A DNA stretch of 64,000 nt from OLB23 sp965230965 (GTDB taxonomy: Bacteria > Patescibacteriota > Microgenomatia > UBA1406 > HO2-37-13b). Under the pieces are notes generated by a model. The model was not told the origin of the DNA and ran no database searches. It saw nothing but the letters and a program-made list of their open reading frames with translations. The DNA is taken from NCBI GenBank assembly GCA_965230965.1, contig OZ246401.1, positions 558,001-622,000 on the forward strand. The letters are read 5' to 3'. Of this stretch, positions 36,902-45,861 are shown piece after piece (the stretch's first letter is position 1; each line of letters opens with the position of its first letter). The translations under genes and the position numbers were made by a program.

Positions 36902-38632
36902 ATGTTATATGATCACAGTATTGCGCCAGTAACCGATTTGCATAGAGACGAAGTAATAAAATCACGAGAACGTGGTATGGATGTCCCCGAGATTTTAGAT
37001 TTTGTTGATGATATGGTTGCGGCTTCAGGCAGTGAAGTATTAACCGAGGTTCATGGGCGCCATGCTGAACTCAACGGATTGCGTACCGAACAATTTGTCA
37101 ATGATTACAGAGAGGGTGTTGAGGTAGGTGATGCTTTAGCAAGCGAGATTCTCGCTGATAGAGAGTTTCCATGGTGGGATGTGGATTGTTATAGTGAACG
37201 TACGGCACCAATATTTAATTGTACATCACCCGGCCAGTTTGTAACTGTGCTTGGTAGAAATGCTCTTCAGAGAGATCGGGGCTCAGCATCGGTAATGTAT
37301 GCAGGTCATCAAGATCTTTTTCCGAGTAATGAGTCAGTGTTTCTTGATGGACTTACTAATGCAACCGTTACGAATTGGGGAAGTGGATACCCATTGCAAG
37401 CTGTGGCAGCAGATCATTTCAACAGTATTACTGGTGGCGCACAATGTATTCCATACCATCCAGGTGCATTATTAGATGTGGCTGGCCAGGCTCTGATTGC
37501 AAAAGCACCAATAGACTCAGAAGGTGCTCGGGTTGCATGGTTTAACTCAGGAGGGGATGCAGTTGGAATTGCAATTGCAGCAGCAGAAGCTTACACAGAA
37601 CGTGTTCATGGCGAGAATGGGCGTCGTAAAGCTGTATATTTTCAAGAAGCATATCATGGCAATATTGAAGGGCGAGCTGGAAGAGTAACGGGGGGCATAA
37701 ACGAGGCCTTTCATCCGGAAGATCGTAACTCCATTATGCTTGAATATCCGAATGAAGTTGATGAAGCTGGTAGAGTATTTGAATCTCTAAGAGACCTTGT
37801 CGACCGTGGAGAGGTCTCATGTATCGTATTTGAATCTACACAGGGTGATGGTGGGGGTGTCTCAATGGATCCAGAATTTTTTTGCCATATGATGGCAATG
37901 TCTTTAGATAAGCAGGTGCCCGTTGTCGTCGATGAAGTTCAATCGGGGTTTGGTCGTTCTGGGAGAATTTTTGATGTTGAATATCTTTTGGAGCATTGGA
38001 GAAATTCTCCTTATGTTATAGATCATGGTTATCCGGAGAAACCGCCCATGTGCCTTGCAGTTGCTAAGAGTATGACCAATGGTGCAATGCCGGGTTCTGC
38101 TGTTGTCTTACCTAGTGAATATGCCGTGTTAGAGAGAGCGCAAGGCTTGAATACATTTTCAGGATTTCCAGGTAGCTTGGCTGCTACCCTTGCAACACTT
38201 TCTCTCATGGATGAGGTCACACTTGATATGGTGCGACGTAAACGCGAGTTGTTTGATGAGGAAATAGCCCCATTTGTCGGCCGTGATAGGCTAATCACTG
38301 GCATTCGTGGTAATGGTTTGCATCTTTTTCTACACATTAACCCGGATTTTAATAATGAGCTTAGGATGTCATTTCCAAACAACGCATCCAGAGAAAGGGT
38401 TACTGCTCATCAAGTATTGCAGGCTGAATTGCTTGGTCGCCGCCGCATGCTTACAGGCACAGTTGCACGGGATAGCCTGCGTGTTCATGCCCCTATCAAT
38501 GCAACTAATGCTGTGTGGAAAGCCATAGGAAGAGGTATAGGAAGTGTTGCTGAAGAGTTAGAAATGGGAAATATTTCCCCGAGTACAATTCGTGTGCTCA
38601 ATGGTCAGATATCTGGCCTGGCAGCACGATAA
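36902..38632 (+). CDS. Class III PLP-dependent aminotransferase with an N-terminal extension
   Basis: 576 residues, about 130 more than the usual ~430-450, the extra part being an acidic/helical N-terminus. The fold-type I core has NSGGDAVGIAIAAAEAYT, FQEAYHGN, VVVDEVQSGFGRSG (Asp344, PLP pyridine contact) and AVAKSMTNGAMPG (Lys389, Schiff base). Class III enzymes act on omega-amino groups or move amino groups (ornithine, GABA, GSA types). Substrate is unknown. First gene of a run continuing with a nine-base gap. Confidence 0.82.
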   Translation: MLYDHSIAPVTDLHRDEVIKSRERGMDVPEILDFVDDMVAASGSEVLTEVHGRHAELNGLRTEQFVNDYREGVEVGDALASEILADREFPWWDVDCYSERTAPIFNCTSPGQFVTVLGRNALQRDRGSASVMYAGHQDLFPSNESVFLDGLTNATVTNWGSGYPLQAVAADHFNSITGGAQCIPYHPGALLDVAGQALIAKAPIDSEGARVAWFNSGGDAVGIAIAAAEAYTERVHGENGRRKAVYFQEAYHGNIEGRAGRVTGGINEAFHPEDRNSIMLEYPNEVDEAGRVFESLRDLVDRGEVSCIVFESTQGDGGGVSMDPEFFCHMMAMSLDKQVPVVVDEVQSGFGRSGRIFDVEYLLEHWRNSPYVIDHGYPEKPPMCLAVAKSMTNGAMPGSAVVLPSEYAVLERAQGLNTFSGFPGSLAATLATLSLMDEVTLDMVRRKRELFDEEIAPFVGRDRLITGIRGNGLHLFLHINPDFNNELRMSFPNNASRERVTAHQVLQAELLGRRRMLTGTVARDSLRVHAPINATNAVWKAIGRGIGSVAEELEMGNISPSTIRVLNGQISGLAAR

Positions 38633-38641
38633 GTTTTTAAT

Positions 38642-40150
38642 ATGGCAGAGCAAAAGTCAGGAATACAAGATGTCAGAGTTAACCAGTTATTATTAGCCGT
38701 AGCTGATCGACGGCCACATCTTGCGCATGTATTACAACAATATGGATCTTCAACTTTGGGTGAGTATGCAAGTATTCGTAGGGAACTCGATGAGCAGGCG
38801 AGTGAGCTGCCCACTCTTCAGGATCCTCAAGATGTTGTTAATGCGGCCACATTACATGCTGCAAGGCTACTTGGGCCTGAGGTTGCGGGTAAATTGAGTC
38901 AAAGACTTACTGATCGCCGTTCGATCATAACAGCTAATCATCATGCTCCAGATTATTTCCCTATTACCGTTCAGGGTAATCTTTTAGGAGCAATGCTAGA
39001 AGAGCCAGGTGGAGTATTGCCAATCTTTGCAGATGGTACCATCCCAATGGGGAATGTTGTATATCCACGAGGGCCCATGCTTACACGCAGGGATCGGGAG
39101 GGAAGGCTGATTCGTGTACCAGTTTTCGGTAGAGATGCAAAATCTAGTATGGTTTCATCAATGGCCCCTTATGATGGGCAGATGGTTCAGGCTGCCCTGG
39201 AGAGATTGGGTGGTATTAATGGTAGTGGAGCAATTTCTCGTCAGGAATATTTAGCAATGCGTAATACATTGCAATATGGTTACAATAATCCTACGACCGT
39301 AGCTTTACCTAGATACTCAGATCAGATCACACCCATAAACTCCTGGATTTGGCGCAAGATGATGCATAAAGATATTGCAGCATCAATGCCGGAACTCGTT
39401 TTCATCAATATGGAAGATGTTGGAACAGAAGTACTTTTAAGTGATCTCGAAGATCCGGATTCACTTTCATATCAAATGTTATTTGATCCATATTTGCACG
39501 AGGCTCTCTTGAGCAACCTAAATGGTGTACCACTTTGTTGGGGAGAAGATGGAGGGACGGAATTTTTTTGGGGAGTAGATGATGAAGGTGCAGCAGTAAG
39601 TCTGCGTTCCAATGAAGAGAGGACAGCCCTTGTTGGTGAAGGAGTTGCAATTCCCATGCGGCCAGATGCATTGCAAGAAGCATTATCAAGTGGGCAGATT
39701 ATACCAAGCGGGTTCACTGAATTCGGAACATTCGCATTTTCACGAGGATTTACCTGTTATGGTGGTTTTATGCAGGTTGATTATTTGACTAGAATGAAAG
39801 ATGGCTTAGCTCAGAGCTTAGGTGACACAGATCGACCCGAAATGGCAGCTGTTGTAGCACAGGTTCCAACAGCGAATTATTCGACTGGAATGACTGTGGC
39901 TATAGCTTCATATGATGACGGAACAGTTGTGCCAGCCGGTTCGCTAGAAATGATTGCCAGAGGTGGCCTTACGAGTGATGATCTAGATCGTATAAGGGAT
40001 TGCACTGTGGCAGAAGGTAATTTAGTCGGTCTTCCAGGAATGTATGACATTATATATGGCGAAGATCAAAGAGATGCAGCATTATCAAGCTTAACAGTTA
40101 AAGATCTGAGTGAAAAGCTTGGGGATAAACTTGTTAAAATTAATCTTTAA
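38642..40150 (+). CDS. Unrecognised 502-residue protein of the aminotransferase cluster
   Basis: I do not recognise this family. It is soluble, with no signal or membrane segment. A helical N-terminus (about 1-95) precedes a core with conserved-looking motifs: IITANHHAPDYFPITVQGNL, FADGTIPMGNVVYPRGPML, LCWGEDGGTEFFWGVDDEG and FTEFGTFAFSRGFTCYGGF. The His pair and the Asp/Glu/Cys-containing segments could form a metal or substrate site. It lies nine bases after the class III aminotransferase and two bases before the epimerase, so it probably acts in the same pathway. Confidence 0.6.
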   Translation: MAEQKSGIQDVRVNQLLLAVADRRPHLAHVLQQYGSSTLGEYASIRRELDEQASELPTLQDPQDVVNAATLHAARLLGPEVAGKLSQRLTDRRSIITANHHAPDYFPITVQGNLLGAMLEEPGGVLPIFADGTIPMGNVVYPRGPMLTRRDREGRLIRVPVFGRDAKSSMVSSMAPYDGQMVQAALERLGGINGSGAISRQEYLAMRNTLQYGYNNPTTVALPRYSDQITPINSWIWRKMMHKDIAASMPELVFINMEDVGTEVLLSDLEDPDSLSYQMLFDPYLHEALLSNLNGVPLCWGEDGGTEFFWGVDDEGAAVSLRSNEERTALVGEGVAIPMRPDALQEALSSGQIIPSGFTEFGTFAFSRGFTCYGGFMQVDYLTRMKDGLAQSLGDTDRPEMAAVVAQVPTANYSTGMTVAIASYDDGTVVPAGSLEMIARGGLTSDDLDRIRDCTVAEGNLVGLPGMYDIIYGEDQRDAALSSLTVKDLSEKLGDKLVKINL

Positions 40151-40152
40151 CC

Positions 40153-41295
40153 ATGTTAAAATTATCGGCCTACGTACTTAATTACACTCTTCAGGAACCT
40201 ATCTCTATTTCATTTCATACTTTTTATCATGAAGAAACTATTCTCATTAAGCTTGAAGACGAAAGCGGTTTATATGGCTGGGGAGAAGCAAGCCCTTTCT
40301 TACCAATTACGGGCGATTCTCAAGAGCAAGTTTTAAGGGAATTTGCTTCTATTGCACATAACCATATGGAGCCTTATATGGATTCCATTGCATCATTACA
40401 CGATTTTCTAGATAGAAATACCAATTCACAAACACTAAAAGCAGCTATTGATTTTGCATGGCACGATTACACTGCAAAGAAACAGGGTATACCCGTATAT
40501 AAAATGTATACAAAGATGCCACGTTTGGTTTCAAATTCAGTTACTGTTTTTGTACACGATGATCCCCAAGAAACTGCACGCGATGCGCAAGAATTTTTTC
40601 AGCAATTTCCAGAGCTGAAGTTACTGAAAATAAAACTTGCTGGTAATGAGAATGATGTTGAGACTGCTTTGCGTATAAAGGAAGTTGCTCCCGATGGCAT
40701 GCAGTTCACATTAGATGCAAATCAGGGTTTCAAAGATCCATCGAAAGCTGTTGACATACTAGGTAAGGTTAAGAACGTTCTCGAGAATGTTGATTATATT
40801 GAAGAACCATGTCCTAAAGGAGAACTGGACATGTTGGCGTATGTGAAGAACAATATTAAAAATATGTGGGTTATTGCTGACGAGTCCGCTGCTACACTGG
40901 CAGATGTAGAGAAAATTATTGCAGCAAAGGCTGCACATGGCGTGAATATTAAATTGGAAAAGGCAGGTGGAATTTGGCAAGGTCGTCAAATAGCTGAATT
41001 ATGTCTAAAAAATAATCTGAAAGTTATGGTCGGCTGCATGATGGAAAGAGGAATTGGTATTGCAGCAGGCATTCATTTTGTTGCTTCTACACCGAATGTT
41101 GTTTTTTCAGACCTAGATGGTGATTTGTATGGTGAACTATGTACAACACCAATTTCACCCTTTATCAAAGGATGTCGTGTTCCTATCGAGAAACCAGGGT
41201 TTGGTATTGAACCTGATTTGAAGTTGATAGAAAAGGCTCAAAAAAAAGGTAGTGTTTCGTTTTTTAACCCGCATGATAGCGGGGTAACTACCTAG
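40153..41295 (+). CDS. Enolase-superfamily racemase/epimerase (dipeptide epimerase type)
   Basis: 380 residues, MLE-subgroup barrel: YGWGEASP in the capping domain, the K159-I-K161 motif, metal ligands D188 (LDANQG), E217 (IEEP) and D243 (ADES), and the second-face Lys in VNIKLEKAGG (K267). VFSDLDGD follows at the end of the barrel, the acidic pocket typical of L-Ala-D/L-Glu and other dipeptide epimerases. The catalytic set is complete. Its start is two bases after the previous stop, without a ribosome site, so it is translated by coupling. Substrate is not predictable. Confidence 0.85.
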   Translation: MLKLSAYVLNYTLQEPISISFHTFYHEETILIKLEDESGLYGWGEASPFLPITGDSQEQVLREFASIAHNHMEPYMDSIASLHDFLDRNTNSQTLKAAIDFAWHDYTAKKQGIPVYKMYTKMPRLVSNSVTVFVHDDPQETARDAQEFFQQFPELKLLKIKLAGNENDVETALRIKEVAPDGMQFTLDANQGFKDPSKAVDILGKVKNVLENVDYIEEPCPKGELDMLAYVKNNIKNMWVIADESAATLADVEKIIAAKAAHGVNIKLEKAGGIWQGRQIAELCLKNNLKVMVGCMMERGIGIAAGIHFVASTPNVVFSDLDGDLYGELCTTPISPFIKGCRVPIEKPGFGIEPDLKLIEKAQKKGSVSFFNPHDSGVTT

Positions 41296-41313
41296 ATTAA
41301 AAAAAATTTATGG

Positions 41314-41342
41314 AAGCCCCGCGAAAGCGGGGCTTTTTTTTT
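41314..41342 (+). terminator. Intrinsic terminator after the epimerase
   Basis: AAGCCCCGC-gaaa-GCGGGGCTT followed by a T run, only six bases before the next ATG. Confidence 0.85.
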
Positions 41343-41347
41343 GTAAA

Positions 41348-42493
41348 ATGACAGCTCTTGAAACCGGTTATGTTGCAAGGCCATCTGAGGCTCTTTATGA
41401 CGGTCGCTATGGACCAGAGATTAATCTGGGATTAGGTACGAGTCCGCTTGGACCACCTCCCGAATTGGGTCCACTTTTACGTGATAGAGATCCTCTTGAG
41501 GAGCTTGCCGATTATCCCGAAGATCCATATCATCAGGAAACGCAAGAAATAATGGCCCAAGGCCTTCGACTTACTGAAACTCCGCATGCAATACTGTTTG
41601 ATTCTAATGGAAGTTATGGTGCGGGTGATGAAGTCTTACGTTATCTTGTGCAGCAAGGAGCATCGGGGGTAATAGCGCCGAACTATTCTTTCCCGAATGT
41701 TTCGCAGTGGTGTATGCGTCATAGTGTTGCATATACGCCAATAACTGATCCTTCACTTTGTCCGATTGCCGCACAGGAGACCATTGCATCGTTGCCAAAG
41801 AATATGTTGGAAGGTAAGGTGGTATATTTAGATTATCCCAATAATCCTTCAGGTGCTTATGACGCAGAGACAATGCGATCTGTCGTTGACCATGTTGCGG
41901 AATCTGGGGCAATTCCAATCGTAGATTTTGCATTTGGTGAGGTTATGGGGGAAGAATATTATGCTGCCTTGCGTTATACTCTTGAACGACAAGGGATTGC
42001 TTTAGGTTCTGTCTCAAAAACTCAGGGTCTTCCCGGCCTAAGAAGTGGCTACGCTATTCTTCCAGAAATCATAGCTCGTAATGGATACTCGGGCCCACAA
42101 AGATTAGTTTTTGGCTTGAATCATGAAGCTGAATTTGTGTATCGGAGACTTTTTGAAATGCAGCCAGATGGTACTACTTTAGCCCATACGCATGCAGAAA
42201 GAGTTGCTCGATATAATCGCGAAGCTAATCTGAGGCTTTATGAAGCTCTTAGAGAACTTGGTTTTTCCCTTGGAACTACAACATATGAAACACCTATTCA
42301 AATAGTAGTATCGGAAATTCCAGATTTTTATCAACGCTTGCGACGCATAGGGATAGTAACGGAGAGCCTAGCAGATTATGCAGCTACATTAGGTGATGTT
42401 GAAGGGTTGGGCGATAGGGCTGTAAGAATGCTAACGCCGAGACCATGTCAATTGGAAATCACTATCGAGCGTTTGAAAGACTGTATTATGTAG
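41348..42493 (+). CDS. Class I/II PLP-dependent aminotransferase, HisC/CobD-like
   Basis: 381 residues. LFDSNGSYGAGDEVL, LDYPNNPSGAYD (Asn contact to PLP), IVDFAFGEV (Asp) and SVSKTQGLPGLRSGY (Lys224 Schiff base with the downstream Arg) define the fold-type I, histidinol-phosphate-aminotransferase-like group. Second aminotransferase of the cluster, separated from the first three genes only by a terminator. Ends eight bases inside the convergent O-antigen-ligase-like gene. Could be the acceptor-side partner of the class III enzyme. Confidence 0.82.
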   Translation: MTALETGYVARPSEALYDGRYGPEINLGLGTSPLGPPPELGPLLRDRDPLEELADYPEDPYHQETQEIMAQGLRLTETPHAILFDSNGSYGAGDEVLRYLVQQGASGVIAPNYSFPNVSQWCMRHSVAYTPITDPSLCPIAAQETIASLPKNMLEGKVVYLDYPNNPSGAYDAETMRSVVDHVAESGAIPIVDFAFGEVMGEEYYAALRYTLERQGIALGSVSKTQGLPGLRSGYAILPEIIARNGYSGPQRLVFGLNHEAEFVYRRLFEMQPDGTTLAHTHAERVARYNREANLRLYEALRELGFSLGTTTYETPIQIVVSEIPDFYQRLRRIGIVTESLADYAATLGDVEGLGDRAVRMLTPRPCQLEITIERLKDCIM

Positions 42494-44552
42494 CAGGTGT
42501 CGGCGTTACCGCTTGTGCTGGGGCTTGCGTAGGGCTTGGGGTTACCTTTATTTCACTCTCTGGACCACTATCTTTTGGCAATTCTATAGCCGGTGAGAGC
42601 TGTGGCTTTGGTTGCTCAGGAAGACTAATATTGTTTCCTTGGCGAATGCCCGCAGAATCAGTAGCGGCATTTTTCTTAGTGTTCTCAGCCGCTGCCTTGA
42701 ATGCTTCTAAATTCTCTTGGGCTTTTTTGTAATCTTGAGAATTCTTATCAAGTGTCTTTAAGACGTTTTCTAAATTCGTAATGGCAGCATCGTATTTTTT
42801 ATTTTGATATTGGGCCCATGAAAGGTTATAGAATGCATTGCCCCAGTCAGGTTTTAGTGCAGCTGATGTTTCGAAGAGCTTTTCTGCTTCAACATAATCC
42901 TTCAGAGAATAATAGACACCACCAAGATTTAAACGAATAAGTGGATTATTTGGATCTTGCAAAATTGCACGTCGATACGCAGCGATTGTCCATGATTCAG
43001 CACCCTCCGCAACATTAATAATATTCCTATATATGATGGCAAGATTATTCCAGTAGCCAACCTTTCCGGGATTTAACTGTACTGGAATTTTTGCTTCGCT
43101 AATTGCGATTTGGATGAATCGAGCGACATCCTGTCGCTCAGTATCAGTAAGTTTTTCTTTCTTAGCGATATTATTTGCGAGCAATAAGTTTACCTGACTA
43201 AATTGCACGTGGTAGCGTTCAGGGAATGGGTTTGTGCGAATTGCCTTTACAAGATTGTTATATACCTTTTCACCATTGTTTGCACGTATACCATCAATAG
43301 AGGCCTTGAAGTAAAATTCCGCAGCATATGCTCTGTATGCCAAAAATCCAACGCCACCAGCAACAACCACCAATATTAGCGCGATACCTATATATAGAAG
43401 GGGAAGCGTATGAAGATCAAGTGATATTTTTTCATCATTATATGATTGTGATTTGAGTGCAAGACCTGCACACAATACCATTGTTAAGAGCAATGTAATG
43501 AATGAGGCAGGGAGTATCAATGTGATCAGTCCGAGATATCCTGCCCAAAGTGCATATGAGACTCTTTCAGAGTCTTTTTCAGCAAAGAGCCCATGTATCT
43601 CGCGGATAATATAGACCCACAATATAAGATATGCAATCAGGCCTAATAAACCTGATTCTGTCCATATGTGGAGCAACATTGAGCTCGCGAGATTAAAATT
43701 AATCTGCCAAAATTCGCTAGTATTATAACTTCGAGGCTTTGCAGCAGTAAAAGCAACTTCATAATTATCAATACCCACGCCGACAACAGCAGTGCGAAAG
43801 CTCTTCATTGTTTCTACGGATGCGACCCATGACGATTCAACTGGTGGCAACTGAAGACCCTGTTGACCTGTTGGTGGGAAGAATGCACGATAACCTACAA
43901 GAAGCACAGCGATGGTACCAATGAGCATGCCAATGACAGGCAATGCTGATGGTTTTTTACTATTCATAATAGAATGTGCAACTCCCGTTAGCGACATGAC
44001 AGCTAATAATCCAGTCCAAATTAAGGTATCCATGACATTGCCTATTGGCGAAAAGTACATGTTCTTTAAGAAATCAAGATGAAGGGGAAGCTGTGCGTTT
44101 TTTAGAGGCTCGAACCAGAAAATAATTGTGCACAGCGCTGCAATAATAGCACCGATGCCAAATAGTTGGAAAAAAATATTGCTTTCTTTATTTTTAGTAA
44201 ATGTATTGACGACAAGAAAGTAAAAACTGATCGATACTAAGATCATACCTAAGCCCCAAGGCACAACGGTGAGCGCTTGAAATTTATTAGTTGAAGAAAA
44301 AAGTACTGAAACAATCTGTGAAAATGCAAAGAAGAACAAAATTTTATCGAACGATGTCTTGATTAGTGATATTTTTTTATTCACTAAAAGTGATAGGGCT
44401 ATTACTACAAGTGAAACAAGCACGGTACCAAGCAATAGATAAAGTTTTTGAGTAAGAAAGTATTCTTGTGTTAGTGGTAAGAAAAACCATGGTACCACCA
44501 ATGCAGTTGCATAGAGTAAACTAGTGCGAATTCTATGAATAAGTGCTTGCAT
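42486..44552 (-). CDS. O-antigen ligase-like polytopic protein with C-terminal TPRs
   Basis: 688 residues from the ATG at 44552. Ten or more membrane helices fill the first ~470 residues. The Wzy/WaaL-type loop contains GVGIDNYEVAF and the conserved SSMLLHIWTESGLLGLIAYL segment. A soluble tail follows with at least two to three TPRs (GYWNNLAIIYRNIINVAEGA, RLNLGGVYYSLKDYVEAEKL, AFYNLSWAQYQNKKYDAAIT) and a Pro/Gln/Thr-rich end. Such proteins ligate glycan to a lipid or protein acceptor on the outer face; the TPR end may bind partners. Confidence 0.78.
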   Translation of the reverse strand: MQALIHRIRTSLLYATALVVPWFFLPLTQEYFLTQKLYLLLGTVLVSLVVIALSLLVNKKISLIKTSFDKILFFFAFSQIVSVLFSSTNKFQALTVVPWGLGMILVSISFYFLVVNTFTKNKESNIFFQLFGIGAIIAALCTIIFWFEPLKNAQLPLHLDFLKNMYFSPIGNVMDTLIWTGLLAVMSLTGVAHSIMNSKKPSALPVIGMLIGTIAVLLVGYRAFFPPTGQQGLQLPPVESSWVASVETMKSFRTAVVGVGIDNYEVAFTAAKPRSYNTSEFWQINFNLASSMLLHIWTESGLLGLIAYLILWVYIIREIHGLFAEKDSERVSYALWAGYLGLITLILPASFITLLLTMVLCAGLALKSQSYNDEKISLDLHTLPLLYIGIALILVVVAGGVGFLAYRAYAAEFYFKASIDGIRANNGEKVYNNLVKAIRTNPFPERYHVQFSQVNLLLANNIAKKEKLTDTERQDVARFIQIAISEAKIPVQLNPGKVGYWNNLAIIYRNIINVAEGAESWTIAAYRRAILQDPNNPLIRLNLGGVYYSLKDYVEAEKLFETSAALKPDWGNAFYNLSWAQYQNKKYDAAITNLENVLKTLDKNSQDYKKAQENLEAFKAAAENTKKNAATDSAGIRQGNNISLPEQPKPQLSPAIELPKDSGPESEIKVTPSPTQAPAQAVTPTPAT

Positions 44553-44611
44553 AATCAGTGGTATCAGTTTACGTCGCAATAAAGTGGTTGTCAACAGAAA
44601 GTTGGGGAGTA

Positions 44612-44641
44612 TTGACAAGAGCTTTCTTTGTCGATTACCAT
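44612..44641 (+). promoter_or_regulatory. Promoter of the kinase-like membrane protein gene
   Basis: TTGACA (44612-44617), 18-base spacer, TACCAT (44636-44641), five bases before the ATG at 44647. Confidence 0.5.
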
Positions 44642-44646
44642 GTAGT

Positions 44647-45414
44647 ATGCAAAAGTTTATGGGAGGTATTACCGTCGCCGCTGTGACCATCGTGGTCTTT
44701 CTTCTCACCACATTTACAGGAACAAGCACGATAGTTAATTCAATGTTTCTCCTCTATATAGCTATTGCTTTTTTTGGCTCACTATATTTTCCTGTAGCAA
44801 GAAAAAATATTCGTAACAAGACCGTTCTCTCGACATACATGCTAATAATTTTTGTCGCAATGTTGTTTTGGGTAGGCGTAACTGGATGGTTTTTTTCACC
44901 ATTCTTTTATCTTTTATGTCTTTTAGCTATTGTGTTATCGTTCATTTTATCGCCCTTTGCAACACTACTCTTTGTTATTACCTTGGTTGGTCTTTTCTCC
45001 CCAAATATTGGCTCTATCGATGTGACGCTCGATTTTATAACGATAATGTCCCTTTTTTCTATTGTGCCAATCACTTATTACTTACAAAAGGAGTATTTGT
45101 ATTTGCGCCAACAAGAAAAAAAAGTCCTGATTCTTGAAGAAGAGACTCAGGATTTGCGTAATAAAGTTGATGAAGTGTTACGAAATCGTGTCATTAAATT
45201 TGCAGTTAATGTTCGCCAGCCAGTTAATGATATGAAACAGATGGCAATATTTGCACAAACAGAGGGTAAAGAAAAAATTCATACTGCATTAAAAAAGATT
45301 GCAAAATTGGGAGATGAATCACTGAGTCTTATTGAGGACTTTGAAGTCTCTGTGACAGGGAAGAAGCTTGTACACACATCAAACGAGAAGCCAGGTAAAA
45401 AAGTAAAGAAGTAA
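44647..45414 (+). CDS. Six-helix membrane protein with a histidine-kinase-like but His-less helical tail
   Basis: 255 residues. About six membrane helices (residues ~5-150) are followed by a coiled coil (YLQKEYLYLRQQEKKVLILE) and a helical pair resembling a DHp domain (NVRQPVNDMKQMAIFAQ; compare LRTPLTSIKGY in true kinases). The phosphoacceptor His is absent and there is no ATPase domain. It could be a sensor that dimerises without phosphorylating. The basic tail is Lys-rich. It faces the receiver gene downstream. Confidence 0.5.
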   Translation: MQKFMGGITVAAVTIVVFLLTTFTGTSTIVNSMFLLYIAIAFFGSLYFPVARKNIRNKTVLSTYMLIIFVAMLFWVGVTGWFFSPFFYLLCLLAIVLSFILSPFATLLFVITLVGLFSPNIGSIDVTLDFITIMSLFSIVPITYYLQKEYLYLRQQEKKVLILEEETQDLRNKVDEVLRNRVIKFAVNVRQPVNDMKQMAIFAQTEGKEKIHTALKKIAKLGDESLSLIEDFEVSVTGKKLVHTSNEKPGKKVKK

Positions 45415-45430
45415 TAGAGAAAGACTGAGT

Positions 45431-45796
45431 TTATTTTAAATATCCCTTAATCTTTTCTACGAGTTGATCAGGAGTCATGTCTGCTTTAATCAAGTATGCT
45501 TTTGCACCAAGATCTAACGCTTCTTTCATGACCGGATCGTGGGCAAGGTTTGTAAGAAGAATTACTTTTTCAGCTTTACCTTTAGCTTTTTCTGAAAGTT
45601 CGCGGAGAACTTCAACACCATCCATCTTTGGCATCATGATATCCAGAAGAATAATGTCGTATGAACCATCTATTATCTTGTCGAGACCGTCTTTTCCATC
45701 AACCGCAGTTTCGACATGAAAGCCACTGTCTTTAAGAATTTCTTCATATAAATCTCGAATATACTCATCGTCATCGACCACAAGTAGTTTATGCAT
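45431..45796 (-). CDS. Stand-alone response regulator receiver domain
   Basis: 121 residues (MHKLLVVDDDEY). The acidic pair D8-D9, phosphoacceptor D52 (ILLDIMMPKMDG), Thr/Ser position (ILLTNLA) and the Lys switch (YLIKAD) are all present. There is no output domain, so it acts by protein contact. The nearest complete histidine kinase in the window is at 51597-53882. A TTGACA-17-TAGACT promoter drives it without a leader. Confidence 0.92.
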   Translation of the reverse strand: MHKLLVVDDDEYIRDLYEEILKDSGFHVETAVDGKDGLDKIIDGSYDIILLDIMMPKMDGVEVLRELSEKAKGKAEKVILLTNLAHDPVMKEALDLGAKAYLIKADMTPDQLVEKIKGYLK

Positions 45797-45803
45797 ACCA
45801 ACT

Positions 45804-45832
45804 AGTCTATGGCACCATATAATAAATGTCAA
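45804..45832 (-). promoter_or_regulatory. Promoter of the receiver gene, leaderless
   Basis: TTGACA (45827-45832), exactly 17-base spacer, TAGACT (45804-45809), seven bases before the ATG at 45796. Confidence 0.7.
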
Positions 45833-45847
45833 GAAGCCATTCTATGT

Positions 45848-45853
45848 TATAAT
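45848..45853 (+). promoter_or_regulatory. -10 box of the five-gene dehydrogenase-to-kinase operon
   Basis: TATAAT eight bases before the ATG at 45862. The only promoter-like element found before the kinase gene. Confidence 0.6.
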
Positions 45854-45861
45854 CCTCTTTT

